Source of the DNA: Arthrobacter bambusae
Lineage (GTDB): Bacteria; Actinomycetota; Actinomycetes; Actinomycetales; Micrococcaceae
Reading direction: 5' to 3'
Assembly (NCBI RefSeq): GCF_030812595.1
Contig: NZ_JAUSSZ010000002.1
Coordinates: 62,001 to 126,000, forward strand
DNA: 64,000 bases
The position numbers were made by a program, and so were the translations under genes. The notes under the pieces are model-generated. The model was not told where the DNA came from and ran no database searches. It saw only the letters and a list, made by a program, of their open reading frames with translations. Shown piece after piece: positions 1-7,306 of this stretch. The stretch's first letter is position 1, and each line of letters begins with the position of its first letter.

Positions 1-843
1 GGCTCAATTGAGGTGGAAGGCCAGGAAGTGTCACACCTTGGCGCGGAGAACCGCCCCAGCGCCATGGTGTTCCAGAACTACGCCCTATGGCCCCACATGA
101 CGGTGGCCAAGAACGTCGGTTTCCCCCTGAAGCTCCGCAAAATGTCCAAGGCTCAGACCAAGGAGAGGGTGGAAGCCGTCCTGGAGTTGGTCAGCCTCTT
201 GCATCACAAGGATTCCAAGCCCGCCCGCATCTCCGGCGGCGAGCAGCAGCGCGTGGCGTTGGCCAGGGCACTTGTCCAAGAGCCGAAGCTTTTGCTCCTT
301 GACGAGCCGCTGAGCAACCTCGATGCGAAACTGCGTGTCAAAGTGCGTGAAGACATCCGCAAGATCCAGCAGGAACTAGGCATCACCACGGTCATCGTCA
401 CCCATGACCAGGAGGAAGCCATGTCCATGTCGGACCGCATCGCCGTCATGAATGCAGGCCGGATCGAGCAATACAGTACTCCCGAGGCGCTCTATGCCCG
501 CCCGGAAACCGAGTTCGTGGCCACCTTCATTGGCAGCATGAACCGCTTGGCGGGCTCGCTCGTCGACGGGCTCATTACCGAGGGTCCGGACATTCTCGGG
601 ATCAGGCCCGAGGACGTGGTCCTTGCAGACGCGCCCTTCGCAGGTGCGGTCCCGGCGACCGTGGAACGGGTTGTCCCCCGCGGGCATTTCCAGGAGGTGT
701 ACGTCCGCCGGGCCGACGCCCAGCTCCGCAGCTTTGTGAGCAGCGAGCTCATGCATCCCGGCCAGCGCACGTATGCGGGGATCCGCAAGGCCATGACCTT
801 CCGGGACGGACGGTTGCTAGGAGAGGCAGGTGCCGCACGTTGA
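1..843 (+). CDS. ABC importer ATP-binding subunit (5' truncated by window edge)
   Basis: ATPase of a CUT1/UgpC-MalK or PotA-like importer, energising solute uptake at the inner face of the membrane. The reading frame is open from base 1, so the N-terminus and Walker A lie outside the window. Visible are the Q-loop (MVFQNYALWPHMTV), the signature [15 protein letters not shown], Walker B LLLLDEPLSNLDAKLR and the switch histidine in VTHDQEEA. These are followed by a C-terminal regulatory domain ending near LGIRPEDVVL. The stop overlaps the start of the next gene (TTGA), so the two are translationally coupled. That fusion enzyme suggests a glycerophosphodiester or inositol-type substrate; this is inference. 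Confidence 0.93.
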   Translation, partial: GSIEVEGQEVSHLGAENRPSAMVFQNYALWPHMTVAKNVGFPLKLRKMSKAQTKERVEAVLELVSLLHHKDSKPARISGGEQQRVALARALVQEPKLLLLDEPLSNLDAKLRVKVREDIRKIQQELGITTVIVTHDQEEAMSMSDRIAVMNAGRIEQYSTPEALYARPETEFVATFIGSMNRLAGSLVDGLITEGPDILGIRPEDVVLADAPFAGAVPATVERVVPRGHFQEVYVRRADAQLRSFVSSELMHPGQRTYAGIRKAMTFRDGRLLGEAGAAR

Positions 844-2393
844 GCAACACGATTGATACCAAAACGAAAACGACCCGGGCCACGGCCCATCGGGGCGATT
901 CGAGCAAACACCTGGAGAACACGCTCCCCGCCATCGCCTCGGCCATCGACGCGGGCGCGGACCTCGTGGAAGTGGACGTCCGCGTAACGAAGGACGGGCA
1001 GGTGATCCTGCTCCACGATGCCTCGCTGCTCAGGATCTGGAGCCTCGACGCCGCAGCGGCGGACCTCGACTATGACCGCATCAGGCAACTGGGCGCCGGG
1101 GAGGAACGAATTCCGCTGCTTTCCGAAGCCCTCGAACTTTTCCGCCGCGCCGAGTCAACCTTGCTGATCGACATGGACGAGCCGGGCCCCGCGGAGGCGG
1201 CTGCCGCCGTCGTACGCGAAAGCGGTATCGATGTGGCCTGGTGTGGCGACCTCGACGGAATGCGCACCATCCGGGCCCTCGACCCCGCGGCCCGTATCTG
1301 GCTGCCATGGAGCCAGAGAATCGCCCCGCCGGAAGAGCTACTTGCCGAACTGAATCCCGAGTTCGTCAATTCCGAGCACGTGGTTCTCAGCAAGCACATG
1401 GTGGAACAGATCCACGCCGCGGGAGCCAAAGTTTCGTGCTGGACGGTGGACGACCTGGAATCCATGCGCTGGGCATTGGGACTTGGCGTTGATTCGATCA
1501 CGAGCAACCAACTGGACCTGTTGCAAAGCGCCATCGCCGAAGACCCGCAGGTATGGGCTTCGGCCCAGGCTCCAGGGGGACTGGCCGGAGATGAGGTTCT
1601 GGAATCCCGGAGAGTCGCCGTTGAACTGGCCGAATGGGCAGTCAACTACATGCGCGACGCCGATCGAGGCCAAATATCCACTAAGGCGCACCCTGGTGAC
1701 CTGGTCACGGAAGTCGATGTCGCCGTCGAGCGCCACGTTCGCGAAGTGATCGCTGCCCGCCTTCCCGGGCACACGGTGGTGGGCGAGGAAATGGGCGGAG
1801 TTGCCGTTCCTGGCGCACCCTGTTGGTACCTTGATCCAGTCGACGGGACCACCAACTACGTGAACCAGATTCCCTGGACGGCGTTCTCGCTTGCCTTGGC
1901 CGTCGACCGCAAGCCGGCCGTGGCCGTCGTCGCCGATCCTTGGCGCGGCGAGATTTTCGAGGGGTGGGCCGGTCATGGTGCCTGGCTGAACGGCACGCCA
2001 CTATCGCTGGCTCCTGCGGGAGTTCCGACGGCGGCTCTGGCCGGAACGGTCGTGGCGACCGAGCTCGCGGGTCACTTGCCGTGGCCCGGCATGCTGGAGC
2101 TCCTCGCCGAGCTCGGCGGACGGCACAGCATCATGCGGATCATGGGTTCGGCCACCATGACGGTGGTAGGGGTAGCTGCCGGCCGCGGTGCGGGGGCAAT
2201 CATCGGGAGTTTCAGCCCGATCGACCACCTTGCGGCCACCCTCATTGTCCAAGAGGCCGGGGGTGTCGTCCTCAACTCCGAAGGTGAGACAGACACGTTC
2301 CCGGAAGAAGGCGGCGTGCTGGCGGCTCGTCCGGAATACTCCACGGAACTTTACGAGCTGTGGAGGCAGGCGCATGCGGACGCCGGCAACTGA
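840..2393 (+). CDS. Fusion: glycerophosphodiester phosphodiesterase + inositol monophosphatase
   Basis: 517-residue two-domain enzyme with a TTG start overlapping the ABC gene stop. Residues about 12-230 are a GDPD TIM barrel: HRG at 17-19, EN at 26-27, VEVDV at 43-47, HD at 59-60. Residues about 250-510 are an inositol monophosphatase: GEE at 315-317, DPVDGTTN at 332-339, and PIDHLAATLIVQEAGG near 460-475, with Asp462 in the metal position. The family reactions are phosphodiester cleavage to an alcohol plus phosphomonoester, then phosphomonoester hydrolysis. One chain could therefore convert glycerophosphoinositol to glycerol, inositol and phosphate; that substrate is inferred. Neither domain shows a signal peptide, so action is cytoplasmic after import. 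Metal-ligand residues look intact in both halves. Confidence 0.92.
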   Translation: MSNTIDTKTKTTRATAHRGDSSKHLENTLPAIASAIDAGADLVEVDVRVTKDGQVILLHDASLLRIWSLDAAAADLDYDRIRQLGAGEERIPLLSEALELFRRAESTLLIDMDEPGPAEAAAAVVRESGIDVAWCGDLDGMRTIRALDPAARIWLPWSQRIAPPEELLAELNPEFVNSEHVVLSKHMVEQIHAAGAKVSCWTVDDLESMRWALGLGVDSITSNQLDLLQSAIAEDPQVWASAQAPGGLAGDEVLESRRVAVELAEWAVNYMRDADRGQISTKAHPGDLVTEVDVAVERHVREVIAARLPGHTVVGEEMGGVAVPGAPCWYLDPVDGTTNYVNQIPWTAFSLALAVDRKPAVAVVADPWRGEIFEGWAGHGAWLNGTPLSLAPAGVPTAALAGTVVATELAGHLPWPGMLELLAELGGRHSIMRIMGSATMTVVGVAAGRGAGAIIGSFSPIDHLAATLIVQEAGGVVLNSEGETDTFPEEGGVLAARPEYSTELYELWRQAHADAGN

Positions 2394-3225
2394 GCTCCGA
2401 TTCGACGCTGTCTCCGCCCTTGACCGGCGGAGCCGCTTCGAACTGCTTGGGGAGATCCGCCTCGACTTTCCGACGCACCACCCACAGGGCATGGCCTTCG
2501 CCAAAGGGTTGACGTTCTTGTCGTCCGTCGAAATCCTCGAAGCGCCGCGCCCCGCGGCGGATCCGGCGCTGCGCACTCCCGGACGGGGAAACGGACACGT
2601 CTTCGTCCTTGGCGCCGGCGGCGAATTGATGCGCGACATCCCGATCGGCGAGGGGGCTGTCTACCACCCGGGCGGTATCGATTTCGACGGCGACCACGTG
2701 TGGGTATCCGTCGCTGAGTACCGGGCCGCGGGTAGAAGCATCATCTATACGATCGATCCGGACACTTTCGAGGTGGCTGAGCGGTTCCGCGTGGACGACC
2801 ACATCGGCTGGATTCTCCGCGATCCCGGTCTGGACCTGGTGTTCGGCGGAAGCTGGGGTTCCCGGCGGCTCTACACCTGGGATTCGGAAGGCCGCTTGGT
2901 GGATCAGTGGGAGAACCCCAGCCACTTCGTCGACTACCAGGATGCCCAGCTCCTAGGTCCGGGGCTCTTGCTATGCAGCGGAATATCCCTCTTGCCGCAG
3001 GCCGACGGGACGGCCCTTGAACTCGGGGGACTGGCCCTGGTGGAACCGCTACGGCAAAGAATCACGTGGGAGCTGCCGATCAGCGTGTTCAGCGGTGCCG
3101 GCCACGTCATCACACGCAATCCCGTCGCGGTCACCGCAGATGAATCCGGGCTGCTGATTCACGCGGCCCCGGATGATGGTGACGACGAGGGCGGCACGCG
3201 GATCCTTAGCTACAAGAGCATTTAA
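2374..3225 (+). CDS. DUF6454-like predicted beta-propeller protein
   Basis: 283-residue protein starting at an ATG inside the end of the fusion enzyme gene (20-base overlap), so probably co-translated. An in-frame extension upstream of this ATG lies entirely within the fusion gene and is not credible. The sequence has repeating strand-rich blocks (HPGGIDFDGDHVWVSVAEY, IYTIDPDTFEVAERF, HIGWILRDPGLDLVFGGSW, LYTWDSEGRLVDQWEN), the look of a beta-propeller similar to SMP-30/lactonase folds. I recognise it as the DUF6454 type; the biochemical role is unknown. No signal peptide is visible. Operon position suggests a role with the imported phosphodiester, perhaps as a sensor or a lactonase-like enzyme. 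Confidence 0.75.
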   Translation: MRTPATELRFDAVSALDRRSRFELLGEIRLDFPTHHPQGMAFAKGLTFLSSVEILEAPRPAADPALRTPGRGNGHVFVLGAGGELMRDIPIGEGAVYHPGGIDFDGDHVWVSVAEYRAAGRSIIYTIDPDTFEVAERFRVDDHIGWILRDPGLDLVFGGSWGSRRLYTWDSEGRLVDQWENPSHFVDYQDAQLLGPGLLLCSGISLLPQADGTALELGGLALVEPLRQRITWELPISVFSGAGHVITRNPVAVTADESGLLIHAAPDDGDDEGGTRILSYKSI

Positions 3226-3281
3226 CACAGCCGTGACAGACCGGAAACGGGTCTTGAACCGCGCCTCGATAGCGTGGCCCG

Positions 3282-3458
3282 ATGATCGTATCCATCATGT
3301 CCAAGGTGAGCGCCTGGATCGAAGCTGCATACTTCTACGACGCCGCCGAGCTGGGCGCCTCCGGAGCCACTGAAACCACCCGTTATGGATGGCTCCCGGC
3401 GCTCAGCGGCGTCGCCGTCGGCGACTTCCAGGCGCGGAAAATCCGCGCTGGGGAGTAG
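3282..3458 (+). CDS. Small hypothetical protein (58 aa)
   Basis: Short open frame MIVSIMSKVSAWIEAAYFY... ending in ARKIRAGE. Third codon positions are almost all G or C, as in neighbouring genes, which favours real coding. It stops two bases before a strong stem-loop terminator, as expected for the last gene of a transcript. An internal ATG at 3297 (MSKVSAWIEA) is an alternative start. No good Shine-Dalgarno sequence is visible and I recognise no family. It contains no cysteines and no clear membrane segment. Confidence 0.42.
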   Translation: MIVSIMSKVSAWIEAAYFYDAAELGASGATETTRYGWLPALSGVAVGDFQARKIRAGE

Positions 3459-3460
3459 CC

Positions 3461-3483
3461 AAACCCCGTGATTCCGGGGTTTT
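3461..3483 (+). terminator. Rho-independent terminator
   Basis: Perfect stem AAACCCCG / CGGGGTTT around a six-base loop (TGATTC), closing in TTTT. It follows the 58-aa ORF by two bases and probably ends the ABC/GDPD operon. Confidence 0.7.
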
Positions 3484-3600
3484 GGCGCGGCCAAATGTAT
3501 TGTTGAACACACTATTCGTTGATTGCGTGTACTATGCCCTAAACTCCTTCACTGAGATGCCTGAGAGGGCAGTGTGCAGCAACGAAAGTGAACCCCGCCA

Positions 3601-3903
3601 ATGGCTACTGATTACGACGCCCCACGCAAGACCGAAGAAGAGTCTCCCGCCGAGTCGCTCGAGGCCCTTCAGGCGTCTCGCGGCTCCGGTGCCCAGACTG
3701 CTGTCATCGACATCGACGAGAACGACACGGCCGAGGGTATTGACCTTCCCGGCGCAGACCTGTCAAACGAAGAGCTCACCGTCATTGTTGTCCCCGAGCA
3801 GTCCGATGAATTTACGTGTTCATCGTGCTTCCTGGTCCGTCACCGCTCGCAGATCGCCCTGGAAAAGAACGGCCTCAAGTACTGCCGCGATTGCGAAGGC
3901 TAA
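3601..3903 (+). CDS. DUF4193 family zinc-ribbon-like protein
   Basis: 100-residue actinobacterial conserved protein. The N-terminal half is acidic (IDIDENDTAEGIDLPGADL). The C-terminal half carries two paired cysteines, CSSC and CRDC (FTCSSCFLVRHRSQIA ... YCRDCEG), consistent with a zinc ribbon. DUF4193 members are typically short and highly conserved among actinobacteria, but the function is not established; a role in transcription or general housekeeping is often guessed. It sits alone between two terminators, so it is monocistronic. The 5' leader holds a small hairpin (CACTG 3550-3554 pairing with CAGTG 3570-3574). Confidence 0.88.
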   Translation: MATDYDAPRKTEEESPAESLEALQASRGSGAQTAVIDIDENDTAEGIDLPGADLSNEELTVIVVPEQSDEFTCSSCFLVRHRSQIALEKNGLKYCRDCEG

Positions 3904-3923
3904 TTTCCCGCACGCACACATTG

Positions 3924-3958
3924 CCCCGCCAGGCTTGAAGAGAGCCGGGCGGGGTTTT
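3924..3958 (+). terminator. Rho-independent terminator after DUF4193 gene
   Basis: Stem CCCCGCC (3924-3930) / GGCGGGG (3948-3954) with a 17-base loop, followed directly by TTTT. Confidence 0.75.
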
Positions 3959-4009
3959 GCGTGCCCGGGGGTGCGTGGAAGCCCTCCGGGTGGAGGCGGC
4001 ACCCGCCGT

Positions 4010-4026
4010 CGTTATCTGAAATAACG
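4010..4026. promoter_or_regulatory. Small dyad in a 315-base gene-free stretch
   Basis: CGTTAT / ATAACG arms flank CTGAA within 3904-4218, upstream of the secreted-protein gene. It could be an operator or chance. Apart from this dyad and the upstream terminator I see nothing else in the stretch. Confidence 0.25.
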
Positions 4027-4218
4027 AACCGAGGCGCGAAACGGTCCACAAACCCCGAAAAGCCGCGGAAACGAGGGGGTGGAATGACATTTCCGTGACC
4101 CTGGGTGGGCTCGATTAACGGTTGTGCGCCGAAGCGGAGACGGGACCACTGAAAGCCTTCAAACGCTCCTACGCTTGAGCTATTGATTCCCTCGAGCGCT
4201 CAAAGGGAGTGGGCACAA

Positions 4219-4764
4219 GTGAGGAAATTCCAAGTGTGGTTGTTTGCCCTTCTAGCCGCCGCCGGGCTCGGTCTTGTGACTCCCGGGGTGGCGTCGGCGG
4301 CGCCCTATTGCGGCACTGTCTGGGGTTCGCTGGCGAGGTCGAGCCCGGGATTGACCCAAGCGCAGGTTGTCAACATCAGGACAGGAGAGCAGGCCTGTTT
4401 CGACCGGCTGGTGGTCGATGTGAACGGGACGATGGCGGGTTACTCTGTCCGGTACGTTCCGCAGGTGCTCCAGGATGGCTCAGGAATGCCCGTTGATTTG
4501 AGGGGAAACGCCTACTTGCAGATCACCATCAACGCCCCGGCGTACGACTCATCGGGCAATTCCACCTATAAGCCGGCCGACAAGAACGAACTCACGAACG
4601 TCTCGGGCTACAAAACCTTCCGGCAAGTGGCCTTCGCGGGCAGCTTCGAGGGCTACACGAGCCTTGGCCTTGGAGTTCGCGCCCGGCTGCCGTTCAGGAT
4701 TTTCACGCTGGCGGGGCCGGGATCGGGATCGCGCCTGGTGGTCGACGTCGCGCACATGTGGTGA
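4219..4764 (+). CDS. Secreted AMIN-like domain protein
   Basis: 181-residue exported protein. The GTG start was chosen because an AAGGGAGT Shine-Dalgarno sits about ten bases upstream and because it gives a classical signal peptide: RKFQ, hydrophobic WLFALLAAAGLGL, cleavage after ASAAP. The mature part (YCGTVWGSLARSSPGLTQA..., RLVVDVNG, GYSVRYVPQV, LGVRARLPFRIF, SRLVVDVAHMW) matches the AMIN-like secreted proteins or lipoproteins of actinobacteria, a small beta-sandwich thought to bind the cell wall. There is no lipobox, so it is released or wall-associated. It is monocistronic, between a terminator and a convergent permease gene. Confidence 0.72.
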   Translation: MRKFQVWLFALLAAAGLGLVTPGVASAAPYCGTVWGSLARSSPGLTQAQVVNIRTGEQACFDRLVVDVNGTMAGYSVRYVPQVLQDGSGMPVDLRGNAYLQITINAPAYDSSGNSTYKPADKNELTNVSGYKTFRQVAFAGSFEGYTSLGLGVRARLPFRIFTLAGPGSGSRLVVDVAHMW

Positions 4765-4774
4765 TGCGCCGACA

Positions 4775-4816
4775 GCAGAAGCCCTGCCCCGGGTAAATCC
4801 GGAACAGGGCTCCTGC
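4775..4816. terminator. Bidirectional stem-loop between convergent genes
   Basis: AGCCCTG (4780-4786) / CAGGGCT (4805-4811), extended outward by GCAG/CTGC and inward by CCGG/CCGG. It lies between the AMIN-like gene and the convergent permease. There is no long T run on either strand. Confidence 0.6.
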
Positions 4817-4827
4817 AGTACTTGGGG

Positions 4828-6393
4828 TTACTCGGGAACAACCAGGGCCGGGGTGTCCTTGCGGAGGGTTTCGCCGCGGAAGAACCCGGGCCGGGTGCGG
4901 GCCATGATCACCATGACCACGGCTCCGAGGACCAGGATTCCCACGCCGATGATGAAAACCAGCCCGACGCCGAAGATCTCGGAACCGCTGCCGAAGGACG
5001 GTGACCAGCTGTCCACTGCCGTCTGGATGAAGACGAGTGTCAGAACCACGCCGCCGATCACCGGGAAGAGCAGGCGCATGAAGAAGTTGCGGACGCTGCT
5101 GAACACGCTGTGCCGGAAGTACCAGGCGCAGGCAAAAGCGGTCATTCCGTAGTAGAAGCAGATCATCAAGCCCAGGGCCAGGATGGTGTCGTTGAGGACG
5201 TTCTCGCTGACCACCTTCATGATGGCGTAGAACCCGCCGGAGATGGCCCCGGCCATAATGGTTGCGAATCCGGGGGAACCGAAGCGCTTGCTCACGGTGG
5301 AGAACTTCTGCGGGAGGGCACCGTAGTGGCCCATGGCGAGCAGGCTTCGGGCGGGGGAGGCCATGGTGGACTGCAGGGACGACGCTGTGCCTGCGAGTAC
5401 GGCCAACGACATGAGGATCGCCAACGGTCCCATGACCGGGGAAGCCAGCGCTGCGAAGATGTTGGACTGGTTGTCCGGGTTGTTGAGCCCGATGCCGTCT
5501 CCTCCAACGCCTGCCACCATCATCGTTGCGACAATCACTGCGACGTAGAGCCCCAGGACGGCAATCGCGGTGGTGGTTCCGGCCTTACCGGCAGTGCCTT
5601 TGCCGCCTTTGGTCTCCTCGTTGACCGTCAAGCAGACGTCCCAGCCCCAGTAGACGAAGACGGCGAGGGACATGCCGGCAGCAAATTGCTCGAAGCTGCT
5701 GATCTTGGTGGGGTCGAACCAGTCCCAGCTGAAGGCGATCGCCGTCGGGGTGTCACCGGAGGACGCATGGGTGAGGGCCATGACGATGAAGACGCCCAGG
5801 ACCACCACCTGGAAACCGACCATGGCGTACTGCACCAGTTTGGTGGCGTGCAGGCCCCGGTAGCTGACCCAGACAGCAAGCGCGACGAAGGCAAGGCATG
5901 TGGCGATGTTCAAGGCCTTGTTGGAAGTGAGGTCGGCAAGATCGGGATTGCCGAAAACCTGGGCGAGGAAGAGGTAGAAGAAGTCCACGGCCACGCCTGC
6001 CAAGTTGGACAGGACGATGATGTTCGCGGCGAGCAGCCCCCATCCGCCCATCCAGCCGATGAACGGCCCGAAGGCCTTGGTGGCCCACGTGAAGGTGGTC
6101 CCGCTGTCGGGAGAGTCTGCGTTGAGCTCCCGGTAAGCGAAGGCCACGAGGATCATCGGGATGAAGGCGACGATGAAGATCGCCGGCAACTGCAGGCCCA
6201 CCGCGTTGACCGCCGGGCCCAGCGAGCTGGTCAGGCTGTAGGCAGGTGCCACGGAGGAAATGCCCAGGACGACGACGGCGAGGAGCCCCAGCTGCCCCGT
6301 CTTGAGTCCTTTGCCGCTGATGCCGTGTTCGGTGCCGGCGGGATCATGGGCCTCTGCGGTTTTCCTGGCGCTTGGGCGGGTTAATTGAGTCAT
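4828..6393 (-). CDS. APC-family amino acid permease
   Basis: 521-residue integral membrane transporter with about 12 hydrophobic segments. TM1 is the helix-breaking ISSVAPAYSLTSSLGPAV typical of APC transporters, followed by the conserved AYRELNADSPDSGTTFTWA loop and GPFIGWMGGW. Likely an amino acid or amine/substrate:proton symporter. Residues 1-35 form a hydrophilic cytoplasmic N-terminus. It is transcribed alone. A perfect 10-bp-arm dyad (6550-6574) about 160 bases upstream of the start is a candidate operator. The exact substrate cannot be read from sequence. Confidence 0.9.
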   Translation of the reverse strand: MTQLTRPSARKTAEAHDPAGTEHGISGKGLKTGQLGLLAVVVLGISSVAPAYSLTSSLGPAVNAVGLQLPAIFIVAFIPMILVAFAYRELNADSPDSGTTFTWATKAFGPFIGWMGGWGLLAANIIVLSNLAGVAVDFFYLFLAQVFGNPDLADLTSNKALNIATCLAFVALAVWVSYRGLHATKLVQYAMVGFQVVVLGVFIVMALTHASSGDTPTAIAFSWDWFDPTKISSFEQFAAGMSLAVFVYWGWDVCLTVNEETKGGKGTAGKAGTTTAIAVLGLYVAVIVATMMVAGVGGDGIGLNNPDNQSNIFAALASPVMGPLAILMSLAVLAGTASSLQSTMASPARSLLAMGHYGALPQKFSTVSKRFGSPGFATIMAGAISGGFYAIMKVVSENVLNDTILALGLMICFYYGMTAFACAWYFRHSVFSSVRNFFMRLLFPVIGGVVLTLVFIQTAVDSWSPSFGSGSEIFGVGLVFIIGVGILVLGAVVMVIMARTRPGFFRGETLRKDTPALVVPE

Positions 6394-6549
6394 GTGCCTG
6401 GCTCTTTCTAGATGGGCCGAAGGTTGTTTCTACGTGATGCAGTGAAAGCCGTCTGTGGGGTCATGGAAGCTGATGGCGGGCGGGGGAGGGTGGGGCGCCC
6501 GGGCGGGTGGTGCAGATCATGATGGCTGTTCTCCGGTGAGACGGCAGTC

Positions 6550-6574
6550 ACTAAATGAATGACGTTCATTTAGT
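6550..6574. promoter_or_regulatory. Perfect inverted repeat, TetR-type operator candidate
   Basis: ACTAAATGAA (6550-6559), spacer TGACG, TTCATTTAGT (6565-6574). The arms are perfect 10-bp complements in a gene-free region upstream of the APC permease. Size, A/T-rich arms and odd spacer resemble TetR-family operators. No adjacent TetR gene is in the window. Confidence 0.6.
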
Positions 6575-6666
6575 ATGGACGCGCAGACGGCCCGGCGCAA
6601 GTGGTTTGGCCAAACAATTTCGATTCGGAGTGGATCATCTGGGCAAGCGTCCGCCGAAAAAGACCC

Positions 6667-6896
6667 ATAAGTGACCGGGCATCGGGGGAAACGGCCGATA
6701 AGTGGCCGGGCGTCGGGGGGAAACGGCCGATAAGTGACCGGGCATCGGGGGACCGGCGGGTCAAGAAGGACGCCCGGTCACATACGATGCCAAAAGCGGC
6801 GACGCCCGGTCAGATATGACGCCAAAAGCGGCGACGCCCGGTCAGATCATCTGACCGGGCGTCGCGCGGGAGGGGTCCAAAGGTGAGCGGGCGTCG
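6667..6896. repeat. Array of eight 13-bp elements at about 32-bp period
   Basis: Core TGACCGGGC(A/G)TCG occurs on the plus strand at 6672, 6703, 6735, 6852 and 6884, and inverted at 6768, 6800 and 6832. A few copies differ by one base. Successive starts are 31, 32, 33, 32, 32, 20 and 32 bp apart. Between cores are further shared words: CGGCCGATAAG in the direct copies and GCCAAAAGCGG in the inverted copies. It fills the 526-base gene-free interval between the permease promoter region and the end of fliW. It is not CRISPR: the repeat is too short and the intervals are themselves repeated. Confidence 0.8.
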
Positions 6897-6919
6897 GGCG
6901 GGAAGGGAGCGGGCGCTGC

Positions 6920-7306
6920 CTACGCGCTCAGCTCCGCCCGGAGGGGGTATTCCTTGCTGTCCAGGAGAAGCTGTGTGCAACGCCCGGTGTCCGGGTTCAA
7001 GACGATAGGGGCCGCGAGGTTGACCGTGGTCTTTTCAAGGGTCGGATTGACCACCACCAGCGTGGTTGCCGGTTGGGTGCCCTGCAGGCCCAGATCCTCG
7101 AGTGTCGAGTCGGGGATGGCCGGGGCGTAATCCGGAACATAGACGGAGGCGTCGGCCAGGAACATCCGGATGCGGGGGCTTGCCGACTCCATCGCGTAGA
7201 GTCCGGGGGCGCCGTCGATTCCCCGCAAGGCGAATCCCTCCGCGGCTTCCAGGCCGGGCATCGGCGCGGTGAAGCTCAGCTCACGGGATGCTTGCGCCGG
7301 GCTCAT
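6920..7306 (-). CDS. fliW: Flagellar assembly factor FliW
   Basis: 128 residues, slightly shorter than the usual 140-150. Matches FliW through FTAPMPGLEAAEGFALR near the N-terminus, LYAMESASPRIRMFLADASVYVPDY, and the C-terminal VVVNPTLEKTTVNLAAPIVLN. FliW binds free flagellin and antagonises CsrA, so that flagellin translation follows filament export. It is last in the minus-strand operon flgN-flgK-flgL-fliW and overlaps the flgL stop by four bases (ATGA). The partner csrA lies at 59.9 kb and its likely target, the fliC leader, at 10.4 kb. Confidence 0.92.
   Translation of the reverse strand: MSPAQASRELSFTAPMPGLEAAEGFALRGIDGAPGLYAMESASPRIRMFLADASVYVPDYAPAIPDSTLEDLGLQGTQPATTLVVVNPTLEKTTVNLAAPIVLNPDTGRCTQLLLDSKEYPLRAELSA

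Noticed and set aside
3550-3600. CTGAGA motifs upstream of the DUF4193 gene as a TPP riboswitch
   Set aside because: Two CTGAGA words occur, but the rest of the THI-box core is missing and the downstream gene has no thiamine link.
5110-6384. 424-codon plus-strand open frame
   Set aside because: Antisense shadow of the APC permease; composition follows the membrane protein on the other strand.
6693-6735. GGCCGATAAG words in the repeat array as sigma-28 -10 boxes
   Set aside because: They match GCCGATAA, but no TAAC/TAAA -35 lies 11 bases upstream in any copy, and no gene starts downstream on that strand.
6667-6896. CRISPR array
   Set aside because: The conserved core is only 13 bp, copies occur in both orientations, and the intervals between them are themselves repeated; no cas genes.
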